Source: Paenibacillus silviterrae (lineage in GTDB: Bacteria > Bacillota > Bacilli > Paenibacillales > NBRC-103111). From it: a stretch of DNA of 64,000 bases. Below the pieces are notes generated by a model. The model was not told where the DNA came from and did no database searches. It saw nothing but the letters and a program-made list of their open reading frames with translations. The DNA lies in NCBI RefSeq assembly GCF_030167925.1, contig NZ_JASKUT010000001.1:2728001-2792000 (forward strand), in the 5' to 3' direction. Within the stretch, counting starts at the first letter, position 1, and each line of letters starts with the position of its first letter. This document shows, one piece after another, positions 43,846 to 52,202 of the stretch. The position numbers and the translations under genes were made by a program.

Positions 43846-44973
43846 ATGTCGTTTGATTTGCTGCAGAACGTCCATCTGCCCCGGTGGAATCGCAGACTTC
43901 TTACCGGCTTTTGGGGCATTGTTGGCTTATCCGTTCTACTAACGGCGATCTTCGATGCGGTGGTCTGGCTGCAAGGGTCATCCTCCGAAATCGTACCTAT
44001 CATCTCCGTGAATACCCTTCGGATTTGCGCAAGCCTACTGCTGGTGGAAGCGCTCCACGCATTCCTTAAGCCATGGCAAGACTACATTGTCCTCTTCGGT
44101 GCAGCGCTGCTTGCTGTCAACCTGATCATTTCTTTTCCTTTGACTAGTCCTCTGCTGACTACGCTTTACCTGCCCATCATGGTCTCCGTTTTTTATTTTC
44201 AGCGAAGAAAAGTCGTTTTCGGGCTCCTTATCAGCTTGCTAAGCTTTATTTACCTCTATGCGGGGCAAATGACACAGTACAGCATTTATCAATTAAATGA
44301 ATTGCTTGCCATGCTTGGCGCATTGATCGTAGGAGGGGCCGTAGCCTTAGGGATTGTTAGCCGCGGAGCCGAGCTGCTGAAATTTTTGCGTACCGCCCTT
44401 GCTTCCGAGCAGGAGCTTCGTATTCAGAATATACTGATGGACAAGCTGTCCAAGACCGATGCGTTGACGGAGTTATACAACCATATGTCCTTTCATGAAT
44501 ACCTGGACGAGCTCATCCTGCATGGAGAAAAGCATCACCTCGACTTTACCTTGGCGGTTCTCGACATCGACCGATTCAAGAAGGTGAACGATACCTACGG
44601 ACATCGTGCGGGGGATGCGGTGTTAAAGCGTGTGGCTTCCGTCCTTCGGGACATGGTTTCGCCCAATGATTTTGCCGCCCGTTATGGGGGGGAGGAATTT
44701 GCCGTTTTGTTCACCGACACGTCGCCGGAATCCGCTGTAGAGCAGGCCGAGCACATTCGAAAGTCCATTGCGCTCATGAAGCATCCGGAGCTGGATCATC
44801 AGCCGGTAACCATCAGCATTGGCATACACTCCTACGAGCAGGGCTGCAGAAAAGAGGAACTGTTCATCGGAGCGGATGAGGCCTTGTATGAAGCCAAGCG
44901 TAACGGCCGGAATCAAACCGTAGTTTACACTGCATCGGATCAACAGAAAAAGCGCCCATCTCCCACGATGTAG
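43846..44973 (+). CDS. Membrane diguanylate cyclase (GGDEF)
   Basis: Makes c-di-GMP from two GTP. 375 residues from the ATG at 43846, which has GGAG 11 bases upstream. The N-terminal 175 residues hold about six membrane helices, a sensor of unknown ligand. A helical linker leads to the GGDEF domain (about 205-365) with SKTDALTELYNHMSF, DIDRFKKVNDTYGHRAGD and the active site RYGGEEF. The product-inhibition site would be RxxD five residues earlier, but the sequence is SPND, so feedback control is probably lost. It could supply the c-di-GMP sensed by the PelD-like protein about 10 kb away; that link is inference. Confidence 0.9.
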   Translation: MSFDLLQNVHLPRWNRRLLTGFWGIVGLSVLLTAIFDAVVWLQGSSSEIVPIISVNTLRICASLLLVEALHAFLKPWQDYIVLFGAALLAVNLIISFPLTSPLLTTLYLPIMVSVFYFQRRKVVFGLLISLLSFIYLYAGQMTQYSIYQLNELLAMLGALIVGGAVALGIVSRGAELLKFLRTALASEQELRIQNILMDKLSKTDALTELYNHMSFHEYLDELILHGEKHHLDFTLAVLDIDRFKKVNDTYGHRAGDAVLKRVASVLRDMVSPNDFAARYGGEEFAVLFTDTSPESAVEQAEHIRKSIALMKHPELDHQPVTISIGIHSYEQGCRKEELFIGADEALYEAKRNGRNQTVVYTASDQQKKRPSPTM

Positions 44974-44993
44974 CTACGGGAAATGCGGCGCTT
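44950..44993. terminator. Bidirectional terminator overlapping the cyclase stop
   Basis: AAGCGCC (44950-44956) pairs with GGCGCTT (44987-44993), with inner CAT-TCCC/GGGA-ATG pairing. The cyclase stop codon lies in the loop side. It can also serve mqnC, which converges on it. Confidence 0.78.
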
Positions 44994-45006
44994 ATTTTGT
45001 AGTGCA

Positions 45007-46149
45007 TTAGTTCTGCATAATAAAATCTTTATCTACGCGAGTTGCTTGCTCGTCGTCAAACACGCGGAGAATATCATACTTTGTGTTGCGCTGTGCCGGA
45101 ATTTTGCCGGCCTCTCTGATCAGGCGCAATATGCTCTCAATATTCACCTTATGTGTCGTACCCGCAGCGGATACCACATTTTCTTCAATCATAGTGGACC
45201 CGAAATCGTTGCATCCATAATGGAGGGACTGCTTGCCGACCTCCGGTCCCATGGTCACCCAGGAGGACTGGAAGTTCGGAATGTTATCGATCATAATGCG
45301 GCTGATCGCCACATTTTTCAAATAATCCTCGGCACCCAGCTTCTCGGCCTTCATGTTCGTGTTATCCGGCTGGAAGGTCCACGAGATAAACGCTTTGAAT
45401 CCTTCGGACGGCCAGCCGTTTGCTACACATTCATCCTGCGCATCCCGGATCCGCAGCAAGTGCAGTGCGCGCTCCTCGCTCGATTCCCCGAAGCCGATGA
45501 CCATGGTACCGGTAGTATGCATTCCTACGCGATGGGCCGTCTGCATGACGTCCATCCAATCGCGCCAGGACCCCTTCAAGCGGCTGATCTTACGTCTTGT
45601 CCGATCATCGAGAATCTCCGCTCCCCCGCCCGGCAAGGAATCCAGACCCGCTTCATGAATTTGTCGAACAACCTCCTCCAAGGAGAGACCGTCCGACACT
45701 TCCTTCATCTTCATGATCTCTGCAGGGGAGAACGAATGCATCGTAATCTGAGGAAACCGTTTCTTAATCTCACGCAATAAGTTTGTATAATAGCTAAAAG
45801 GCAGGTTCGGGTTCGTGCCGCCCTGCATCAGAATCTCCGTACCGCCTACATCGATGGTTTCCTGAATTTTCTGGAAAATAACCTCATCCGGGAGAACATA
45901 CCCTTGCTCCGAGCCTGGTGGACGGTAAAATGCGCAAAACCGGCAATACACATCGCATATATTGGTATAGTTTACATTCCGGCCGATGACAAACGTCGTA
46001 ATGGGTTCCGGATGAAACCGCAGCATGATTTGGTTGGCGACATGGCCCATTTTCTCAATCTCGTTCGACTCGTAGAGCTCCATGCAGTCTTCTGCGCTGA
46101 TGCGGTTTCCGGCTAATGCCTGATCTAGAATGCGGTCTATAGAACGCAT
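45007..46149 (-). CDS. mqnC: Cyclic dehypoxanthinyl futalosine synthase
   Basis: Radical SAM enzyme of the futalosine route to menaquinone. The start at 46149 (MRSIDRILDQALAGNRIS) has GGAGTGAAG upstream; 380 residues. The cluster motif CDVYCRFC (Cys65, 69, 72) follows NVNYTNI. Other signs are GGTEILMQGGTNPNLPF, LPGGGAEIL and TTGTMVIGFGE. The close relative CofH/MqnE group differs in the GGTNP region, so MqnC is the best fit. No mqnA, mqnB, mqnD or mqnE genes are next to it. Confidence 0.85.
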   Translation of the reverse strand: MRSIDRILDQALAGNRISAEDCMELYESNEIEKMGHVANQIMLRFHPEPITTFVIGRNVNYTNICDVYCRFCAFYRPPGSEQGYVLPDEVIFQKIQETIDVGGTEILMQGGTNPNLPFSYYTNLLREIKKRFPQITMHSFSPAEIMKMKEVSDGLSLEEVVRQIHEAGLDSLPGGGAEILDDRTRRKISRLKGSWRDWMDVMQTAHRVGMHTTGTMVIGFGESSEERALHLLRIRDAQDECVANGWPSEGFKAFISWTFQPDNTNMKAEKLGAEDYLKNVAISRIMIDNIPNFQSSWVTMGPEVGKQSLHYGCNDFGSTMIEENVVSAAGTTHKVNIESILRLIREAGKIPAQRNTKYDILRVFDDEQATRVDKDFIMQN

Positions 46150-46209
46150 ACGCTTCACTCCTTTATGAGTCCATCCTAACATAAAAGCAGCCTTACGGCT
46201 ACATCAAAA

Positions 46210-46242
46210 GACCGCCATCCAGCGCTGAGGCTCGAGGCGGTC
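46210..46242 (-). terminator. Terminator of the metA-metB operon
   Basis: GACCGCC (46210-46216) pairs with GGCGGTC (46236-46242); minus strand continues TTTTGATG. Confidence 0.75.
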
Positions 46243-46275
46243 GGTAGGTTATGGCATTTATGGATCGTGCGATCC

Positions 46276-47454
46276 TTACTTCTTCCCTTCAAGCTCAGCC
46301 TGAGCCAAATCAATGGCACGGGAAAGATCCGCAATCAAATCGTCAGCATGCTCGATCCCTACGGAATATCGCAGCAGCTTATCGTCCACCCCGACCTTGC
46401 GGCGAATTTCCTCCGGAATGTCTGCGTGTGTCTGCACCGCCGGATACGTCATGAGCGACTCTACTCCGCCCAAGCTTTCAGCGAAGGCGATGAGCTTGAT
46501 GTGCCGTAGGATCGGTTCGATGTACCGCGCATCCTTCATCTTGAAAGAGAAGATCCCGGTATTGCCGGAGGACTGCTTCTTCTGGATTTCATGACCCGGA
46601 TGGGATTCCAGCGCAGGATAATACACAGACTCTACCTGCGGGTGATTCTGAAGGAAGGTGGCGATCTTCGTCGCATTCTCCTGGTGACGCTCCATACGAA
46701 GCGCCAGCGTCTTCATCCCGCGCATCAGCAGCCAGCTGTCCTGCGGTCCCAGAACGGCGCCGATCGAATTGTGCAGGAAGGCCATTTGCTCGGAGAGCTC
46801 CTTGCCCTTAGTCACGATAAGCCCGGCGAGCACGTCGTTATGTCCGCCCAAATACTTGGTCGCGCTATGGATGATGATGTCGGCCCCGAGCTCCAGAGGA
46901 CGCTGGAAGAACGGCGTCAGCAGCGTATTGTCAACGATAGTAAGAATGTTTTTCTTTCTCGCCCATCCGCATACCAGCTCGAGATCGGTAACCATCATCA
47001 GCGGATTGGTCGGAGTCTCGATCAATACCGCCTTCGTATTCGGCTGCACGCCGGATTCGAGTGCATCCAGATCATTCGTGTCCACGTAGGTTGCGGTCAC
47101 GCCGAACCTGGACATGATTTTCTCAAGCAAACGGTAGGTACCGCCATAAAGGTCTAACGAAACGATCAAATGATCACCTTGGCTGAACAAGGCGAAAATC
47201 GTCTGCAATGCCGCCATGCCCGAGCTGCAGGCGAACCCGGCGTCACCGGATTCCAGCTGAGCGATGGCGTCCTCGAGTACCTTCCGCGTCGGGCTTTTCG
47301 TACGGGCATAATCGAAGCCTGTGCTCTGCCCGAGCTTCGGATGGCGGAATGCCGTCGCCTGGTAGACAGGGAAGCTGATCGCGCCTGTCACCGGCTCTTC
47401 TTGAGAACCGATCTGTGCGAGACGGCTCTCGATTTTCCAATTCTCATGACTCAT
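46276..47454 (-). CDS. Trans-sulfuration PLP enzyme (cystathionine gamma-synthase / O-acetylhomoserine sulfhydrylase)
   Basis: Uses activated homoserine to make cystathionine or homocysteine. 392 residues with the Cys/Met-metabolism PLP pattern: [33 protein letters not shown] near 80, [20 protein letters not shown], and PLP-Lys in [16 protein letters not shown] (about 205). The start overlaps the metA stop as ATGA, so it is translated with metA under the SAM riboswitch. MetI/MetB and YrhB-like members cannot be told apart by eye, so no symbol is given. Confidence 0.88.
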   Translation of the reverse strand: MSHENWKIESRLAQIGSQEEPVTGAISFPVYQATAFRHPKLGQSTGFDYARTKSPTRKVLEDAIAQLESGDAGFACSSGMAALQTIFALFSQGDHLIVSLDLYGGTYRLLEKIMSRFGVTATYVDTNDLDALESGVQPNTKAVLIETPTNPLMMVTDLELVCGWARKKNILTIVDNTLLTPFFQRPLELGADIIIHSATKYLGGHNDVLAGLIVTKGKELSEQMAFLHNSIGAVLGPQDSWLLMRGMKTLALRMERHQENATKIATFLQNHPQVESVYYPALESHPGHEIQKKQSSGNTGIFSFKMKDARYIEPILRHIKLIAFAESLGGVESLMTYPAVQTHADIPEEIRRKVGVDDKLLRYSVGIEHADDLIADLSRAIDLAQAELEGKK

Positions 47455-48377
47455 ATGACGTACTCTCCTTTGTGAAGATCAAACGGCGTTTCCTGATACA
47501 CATAATAATTCAGCCAGTTGGAGAACAGCAGATTCGCATGCGCACGCCATGTATTCAACGGCTGTCTCGAAGGATCGTCGTTCGGGTAATAATTTTGGGG
47601 GATATCAATCTGCATTCCTTTGTTCACATCGCGGTCATACTCATTCTTCAGCGTACACGCATCGTATTCGGAATGGCCGGTAATGAAGATCTGTTTCCCG
47701 TCCCGCGTTGCCGCAATATAAACGCCGGCTTCTTCGGATTCGGACAAAATCTCCAGATCAGGGTGACGCTCGATATCCTCCCGCCGCACTTCCGTATGGC
47801 GTGACTGTGGAGCTAGGAACAACTCGTCGAAGCCGCGCAGCAGCTTCACATTAGGGCGGTTCACTGTATGAGGGAACACGCCGAACAGCTTCTTATCCAG
47901 TGCATACTTGGGAACATTGAAGTGGTGATACAATCCGGCCTGGGCCGCCCAGCAAATATGCAGCGTCGAGGTTACGTTCTCGCGGGACCATTCCATGATT
48001 TGCTGCAGCTCCTGCCAGTAGTACACATCCTCGAAATCAAGCGTTTCTACCGGAGCTCCGGTAATAATCATCCCGTCCATCCGCTCGTGCTTGACATCCT
48101 CGAAGGTTTTGTAGAATTGAGCCAAATGCTCCTGCGACGTATTTTTCGAGGTGTGCGTTTTCGGGTGCAGGAGCACGAATTCGACCTGAAGGGGAGTATT
48201 GCCGATAAGTCTCAGCAGCTGAGTCTCGGTCGTTTCCTTCGTCGGCATCAAATTCAGGATCGCGATGCGCAGAGGACGAATGTCCTGATGAAAGGCCACG
48301 CTTTCATCCATCACGAAAATATTCTCATTAATCAGCACTTCTTTCGCCGGTAAAAAATCAGGAATCTTAATAGGCAT
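47451..48377 (-). CDS. metA: Homoserine O-acyltransferase
   Basis: First step of methionine synthesis from homoserine. The start at 48377 ([20 protein letters not shown]) has AAGGAGTGAG upstream; 308 residues, the standard length. The family core is [33 protein letters not shown], the catalytic Cys in [14 protein letters not shown] (about 142) and the His-x-Glu in ITGHSEYD (about 235). Members in Bacilli usually use acetyl-CoA in spite of the name succinyltransferase; the acyl donor was not tested here. Confidence 0.94.
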   Translation of the reverse strand: MPIKIPDFLPAKEVLINENIFVMDESVAFHQDIRPLRIAILNLMPTKETTETQLLRLIGNTPLQVEFVLLHPKTHTSKNTSQEHLAQFYKTFEDVKHERMDGMIITGAPVETLDFEDVYYWQELQQIMEWSRENVTSTLHICWAAQAGLYHHFNVPKYALDKKLFGVFPHTVNRPNVKLLRGFDELFLAPQSRHTEVRREDIERHPDLEILSESEEAGVYIAATRDGKQIFITGHSEYDACTLKNEYDRDVNKGMQIDIPQNYYPNDDPSRQPLNTWRAHANLLFSNWLNYYVYQETPFDLHKGEYVI

Positions 48378-48440
48378 TTGGCTCACTCCTTCGAATGTAG
48401 GATTGGGATTCGTCGTTTCCTGCGCCTGCCGCGGAGCACC

Positions 48441-48650
48441 AAAAAAGGCCATCTTCGCGCGGGCGAGAAGAGGCCTTTGTATATATCACATCGTCCTCTC
48501 TCATCTCTCAGAAGCTTACATACCGCTTCCGCAAGATTTAGCACCGTGCAATTCTTTGCCTTTTCATCGTGTCGTCGTCATCGTGCGCAAAGAAATTGTC
48601 GGTTGCCGGGTATCATCGGGCTAGTCCCTCCACCTGCTCTTGATAAGAGT
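48441..48650 (-). ncRNA. SAM-I riboswitch of metA-metB
   Basis: Aptamer about 48650-48498 on the minus strand. It begins CTCTTATCAAGAG, then GGTGGAGGGACTAGCCC, GATGATACCCGGCAACC and GGTGCTAAATCTTGC, and closes with GATGAGAG, which pairs with the first CTCTTATC (one G-U). The expression platform is the hairpin 48478-48441 (AAAGGCC with GGCCTTT, then TTTTTT). When SAM is abundant the terminator forms and the methionine operon is off. Confidence 0.96.
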
Positions 48651-48688
48651 TTGAAACCGAATCTATTCAATTGTTTTGGGTTAATACT

Positions 48689-48717
48689 AATGTAATCGAA
48701 ATTACGGTCTTCGTCAA
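48689..48717 (-). promoter_or_regulatory. Promoter of the SAM-I leader
   Basis: On the minus strand TTGACG (48717-48712), 17-base spacer, TACATT (48694-48689). Transcription would start about 30 bases before the aptamer. Confidence 0.6.
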
Positions 48718-48779
48718 GCATCGATATTGGGACGCCTACACCCCTTAGGCCCCCATAATCCGGCACCAAACGCCCTCAG

Positions 48780-49106
48780 CACTCATATACTAAGCAAAAG
48801 GCAAGGATTTCAACGCAACTCCTGCCGTTTTCTCCTTGAATTGTGAAAAATGAAGGTTTATACTAGACAAGTATCTTGGACAAATCGTGTAAAGGGGTGC
48901 AGTATTTCGAATGGACGGAGACCCGAGGAGTAGTATCTCTGTTTGGAACAACCGCATACAATTCCGTCAAGGACGTTGCGGCCTCTCGCGTTACGTTCGT
49001 TCGGCATCCGCTGACATGCTACGCCTGTAGTCCGCCAGTTTGCCGACAGCCGACCGCTGCTGCCTCGAAGCCTTGACGGAACACTTCGTACAAGGGGGAG
49101 AGCGCC
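48780..49106 (+). other. corA upstream region with paired arms
   Basis: No convincing gene: a 66-codon frame at 48876 lacks a good ribosome binding site and any recognisable product. The arms TTCCGTCAAGG (48962-48972) and CCTTGACGGAA (49071-49081) are exactly complementary across 98 bases, just before the corA ribosome binding site, and may form the closing stem of a structured leader. It does not match the M-box magnesium riboswitch. Confidence 0.45.
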
Positions 49107-50042
49107 ATGAAAGCACGCTTGGTGCAGGACGGCATTTTTACACTGGTGGAGGATATCACTTTAACGATGGAGGCGCCCGAACGGGGATTTTATTGGATCG
49201 ACGCCGATATCGAGGACCTTGAGCTGCTTCAGCCCTTATTCCATCTTCATGAGCTGGCTGTCGAGGATTGCTTATCCGAGGAGGAGCAGCGTCCGAAGAT
49301 CGAGCTCTATGACACGCACTATTTTATCGTCATGAACAGCATCCGTTTTGACGACGAAGAGATTTTTCTTCGCGCCTTAAATATCTTTTTGGGGAAACAT
49401 TACATCATCACGGTTACGCGCCAGAAGATCAATGAGATCCGTGCGTTGAAGCCTATTCTCTGGGAAGAGGAAGTAACCTCGCCCGACCAATTTCTCTATC
49501 ACCTGATGGACCTCGTTGTCGATAATTATACCAATGTCGGCGATCGGATCGAAGCGAAGATTGAGAAGCTGGAAGAGGATATTCTGATGCACACGAAGAA
49601 ATCGCATCTGAACGAGATTATCGGATTGCGAAGTGAAATTTTGTGGCTTAAGAAGGTGCTGATTCCTCAGAAAGAGGTTATCGCCACGCTGAACCGCAAG
49701 GATTTGCGGCTGATCAGCGAGCCTCTTCGCAAGTACTTCGGCGATATTTACGAGAATGCTGTAAAAATCTCGGAAACGTTCGATACGTTCCGCGATTTGA
49801 TGGGCAACTTGAGAGAAGCTTATCAATCCAGTATTGCGAGCCGCGCCAACGAAATCATGCGCGTATTTACGGCGCTGACGACGATCTTCATGCCTTTGAC
49901 CTTCATCACTGGCATTTATGGAATGAACTTTGATTACATCCCCGGTCTCCATTCCGAGCTGGGCGGCTTATATGCCGTATGCTTTATGGTGGTTGTAGGA
50001 CTGACCATGCTGTGGTATTTTCGCAAGAAGGATTGGCTGTAG
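49107..50042 (+). CDS. corA: CorA-family magnesium/metal transporter
   Basis: Membrane channel for divalent metal, 311 residues. A large acidic cytoplasmic N-terminal domain (about 1-245) includes the long helix IEAKIEKLEEDILMH. Two C-terminal membrane helices follow (about 252-272 and 287-306). The first ends with the family hallmark GMN in ITGIYGMNFDYIPG. CorA forms pentamers and gates on intracellular Mg2+. The start follows AAGGGGGAGAG. A terminator overlaps the last codons. Confidence 0.92.
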   Translation: MKARLVQDGIFTLVEDITLTMEAPERGFYWIDADIEDLELLQPLFHLHELAVEDCLSEEEQRPKIELYDTHYFIVMNSIRFDDEEIFLRALNIFLGKHYIITVTRQKINEIRALKPILWEEEVTSPDQFLYHLMDLVVDNYTNVGDRIEAKIEKLEEDILMHTKKSHLNEIIGLRSEILWLKKVLIPQKEVIATLNRKDLRLISEPLRKYFGDIYENAVKISETFDTFRDLMGNLREAYQSSIASRANEIMRVFTALTTIFMPLTFITGIYGMNFDYIPGLHSELGGLYAVCFMVVVGLTMLWYFRKKDWL

Positions 50043-50058
50043 AGCCGATCCTTTTTTC
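50028..50058 (+). terminator. corA terminator
   Basis: AAGGAT-T-GGCT pairs with AGCC-G-ATCCTT around a GTAG loop, then six T bases. It includes the final corA codons and stop. Confidence 0.9.
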
Positions 50059-50074
50059 TTGTTGTTTGCTGCGG

Positions 50075-50407
50075 TTAACCGATACTGCGCTGATCCTCGA
50101 TCTGGCGTACCCGATCGATGGTTGAAACAAGATCCGTTTCGAGCATCCGCATACCCCGCTTAATATGCTTGACGTCGAGAGCCACTTCATCGATCTGAAG
50201 CTGCAGGCTGTGATGGACGCGGTCAAGCCGATTCTCCAAGGAATCCATCCTGCTGTCCAATGAAGTGATTCTGCCTTCTAATGAATCGATTCTACCGTCC
50301 AGTCTGACCTCCATAGTGTCAACTCGCGTGTATAACGCATCCAATTTGGCGTTCGTGATCTCCTGGTTCTCCAGCACGGCCTGCAGAATGGATTTGATTT
50401 CCTCCAT
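50075..50407 (-). CDS. Heptad-repeat coiled-coil protein
   Basis: 110 residues, almost wholly coiled coil. Between about 25 and 65 the motif (L/I)D(S/T)(L/M)E.R(L/I/M) recurs every seven residues (TRVDTMEVRL, GRIDSLEGRI, TSLDSRMDSLENRL). No signal peptide or membrane helix. Similar short proteins are common in Bacilli as tRNA-adaptor-like or DUF-type scaffold proteins of unknown role. A ribosome binding site (AGGAGGAAAC) precedes the start. Confidence 0.75.
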   Translation of the reverse strand: MEEIKSILQAVLENQEITNAKLDALYTRVDTMEVRLDGRIDSLEGRITSLDSRMDSLENRLDRVHHSLQLQIDEVALDVKHIKRGMRMLETDLVSTIDRVRQIEDQRSIG

Positions 50408-50543
50408 GTTCTGTTTCCTCCTTGGACTCTCTTATCTTCATGATACTCCAGTGCCTGCTCGTCTTCAATAGATTTCCATCTGTTTCACGGAAAAAGAGGG
50501 GGCTCCAAACGGAAGCCCCTCACCCTTCCTGGCATTATTGCTC

Positions 50544-51554
50544 TTACCCCGCCTCTCTTGCCGTAGTCGCAGCATTCGTCCTGCGGAATTTCAGCCGCAA
50601 TAGCCGAAGCCATTCGTATACCCGATCCGCGTCCTTAGCCGACAGCTCCTCCTGCTTGTACATCGCTTGCAATATCGGCTTAAGGTACCGGTCCCCTTGC
50701 AGCTCGAAGGCCTGCCAAGCCGCCTCGCGTTCCTTCTCCGGCACCTCGCTCAGCATCCTATCGATGTAAGGCTCCAGATCATAGCCCTCACGGTCGAGCT
50801 CCTCAATCCACAGCAGCAGATCTCTTCGCTGAATGCGCGATTGCTCCTGGAGCGAATCGATTTTTTCCCCCTTCGTAATCACCTCAAGAAGCTTGCGTTT
50901 GGTCTCTTGCTTGTCCGCCTCCGCCTTCCGCTTCCTCTCCTTCTCCTGCAGCAGCCATGCGAAGAACTCCCCCTGCGTGACCTCTTCCGCCACCCACGAC
51001 AGCGGGAAAGCACGCTTCTGCTCCTGCTCCGCCGTCATGGACAAAATATCCGCCGCATAGAGCCCCGCCTTGTTCTTCCCGATGCCCGGAAGCTGCAGCA
51101 GCTCCTCCTCCGTTTTCGGAACGAAGGTGCTGATCAGCTTCAACACCCGGTTCGTTGCGATGATGAAGGGCGCCTTCCCCTCCTTGCCTGCCTGTTTCAG
51201 TCTCCATTGGCGAAGCTGGTCGTAAAGCTCCTCGTTGCTATTCGCTTCACTGTAGTAGTGGAGACGCTGAATGTACATGGTCCTCCCGTCCACCGTAAGA
51301 TCACCGGAACCCATTTCCAGCAAGGGGATAAACCCTTCCAGCTGCTTCTCCAGGATCCGTTCGCGGAACACGGCCAGCATCTCATCCCAATGAATACCCT
51401 CGTACCAGGACTCCTGCGAGGCTCTCCCGTCCTCCTTAATATCACTCCACATCACGTACCATGTCCCCTGTGCCTCGCCGATCGATACCTGGGCCGTTCT
51501 TACCCGATCCTCCTCTGTCTTCTTCTCCAAGCTGTTCAGAAACATCAAATTCAA
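50544..51554 (-). CDS. HRDC-domain protein
   Basis: Likely nucleic-acid-binding protein of 336 residues. The start is a TTG at 51554 (MNLMFLNSLEKKTEEDR), because AGGGGGA lies just upstream; the longer frame lacks a site. The N-terminal part (about 1-100) is not recognised. Residues about 110-185 match an HRDC domain (LYDQLRQWRLKQAGKEGKAPFIIATNRVL, then LPGIGKNKAGLYAADIL). HRDC domains bind DNA or RNA in RecQ helicases and RNase D. The C-terminal half is helical and charged. No helicase or nuclease motif is seen. Its leader holds a strong hairpin terminator. Confidence 0.75.
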   Translation of the reverse strand: MNLMFLNSLEKKTEEDRVRTAQVSIGEAQGTWYVMWSDIKEDGRASQESWYEGIHWDEMLAVFRERILEKQLEGFIPLLEMGSGDLTVDGRTMYIQRLHYYSEANSNEELYDQLRQWRLKQAGKEGKAPFIIATNRVLKLISTFVPKTEEELLQLPGIGKNKAGLYAADILSMTAEQEQKRAFPLSWVAEEVTQGEFFAWLLQEKERKRKAEADKQETKRKLLEVITKGEKIDSLQEQSRIQRRDLLLWIEELDREGYDLEPYIDRMLSEVPEKEREAAWQAFELQGDRYLKPILQAMYKQEELSAKDADRVYEWLRLLRLKFRRTNAATTAREAG

Positions 51555-51598
51555 GATGAGTCCCCCTTCAATGCAAATAAGATTTTCCAAACGCAAAA

Positions 51599-51634
51599 AA
51601 GCACCTCTCCTACGAAATCGTAGAAGAGGTGCTT
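51599..51634 (-). terminator. Leader terminator upstream of the HRDC gene
   Basis: Near-perfect 36-base palindrome: AAGCACCTCT and AGAGGTGCTT with inner CTACGA/TCGTAG. On the minus strand it is followed by TTTTTT and ends 45 bases before the HRDC start. A candidate promoter (TTGCGG, 17 bases, TAATAT) lies upstream on the same strand, so the hairpin would be in the 5' leader. Confidence 0.7.
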
Positions 51635-51765
51635 CCTCTTTTGGTTTGAAATTATTACCATATTATCATAGAAAATCCTGATCCGCAAGTCCGAATTTTG
51701 GATAGGGTCGACCTTTACCGGACAAACTGTTACCAGAAAACGAGAAGCTTAGGAGGCCTGCACCA

Positions 51766-52059
51766 ATGGAAGAAAACCGCAGTCAAGACGGCTTCATTGA
51801 GGAAGATAAGCACGTTTATACGGATCTGGCTACCGTAGAATCTCAAAGGAACGATCTTACCGCCGAGGAATTCCCGGAGGGTCCCTACGGCTCCTCTTTA
51901 CCGGTGGAATCCTTAGGGAAAAGCACTCCGTGGAGAGAAAGCCAGCGTTCGAACAATCGCTTCACTTACGAGGATCGCGAGTTTCACGCGGGCATGTCCC
52001 GCGAGTATCCCGGGGATCATCCCACTCACGATTCGACTGGGGATGATCAGCCGCACTAA
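51766..52059 (+). CDS. Small acidic hydrophilic protein
   Basis: 97 residues, rich in Glu, Asp, Ser and Arg with no hydrophobic segment, so probably soluble and disordered. AGGAGG lies well placed before the ATG and a strong terminator follows directly, so the gene looks real. I do not recognise a family. Similar hydrophilic proteins occur in spore-formers as spore or stress proteins, but nothing here proves that. Confidence 0.62.
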   Translation: MEENRSQDGFIEEDKHVYTDLATVESQRNDLTAEEFPEGPYGSSLPVESLGKSTPWRESQRSNNRFTYEDREFHAGMSREYPGDHPTHDSTGDDQPH

Positions 52060-52060
52060 G

Positions 52061-52088
52061 AGCACGCCCAATACGGGCGTGCTTTTTT
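52061..52088 (+). terminator. Terminator of the small acidic protein gene
   Basis: AGCACGCCC pairs with GGGCGTGCT around AATAC, then TTTTT. Confidence 0.92.
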
Positions 52089-52202
52089 ATAACATTAGAA
52101 TTAACAAGTTTTGAGCGGAGCTCAAGGATTCTAATGTTTCAAGAAAAGCTTCCTCTTGATCACGAATGTACATCCCCGAGAGGGCTTCGATAGAAGCTTT
52201 TC

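Noticed and set aside
48876..49076. 66-codon frame upstream of corA
   Set aside because: No good ribosome binding site, unusual composition, and it overlaps the paired-arm leader region.
48962..49081. M-box magnesium riboswitch before corA
   Set aside because: The conserved M-box core sequences are not present; only a simple pair of complementary arms is seen.
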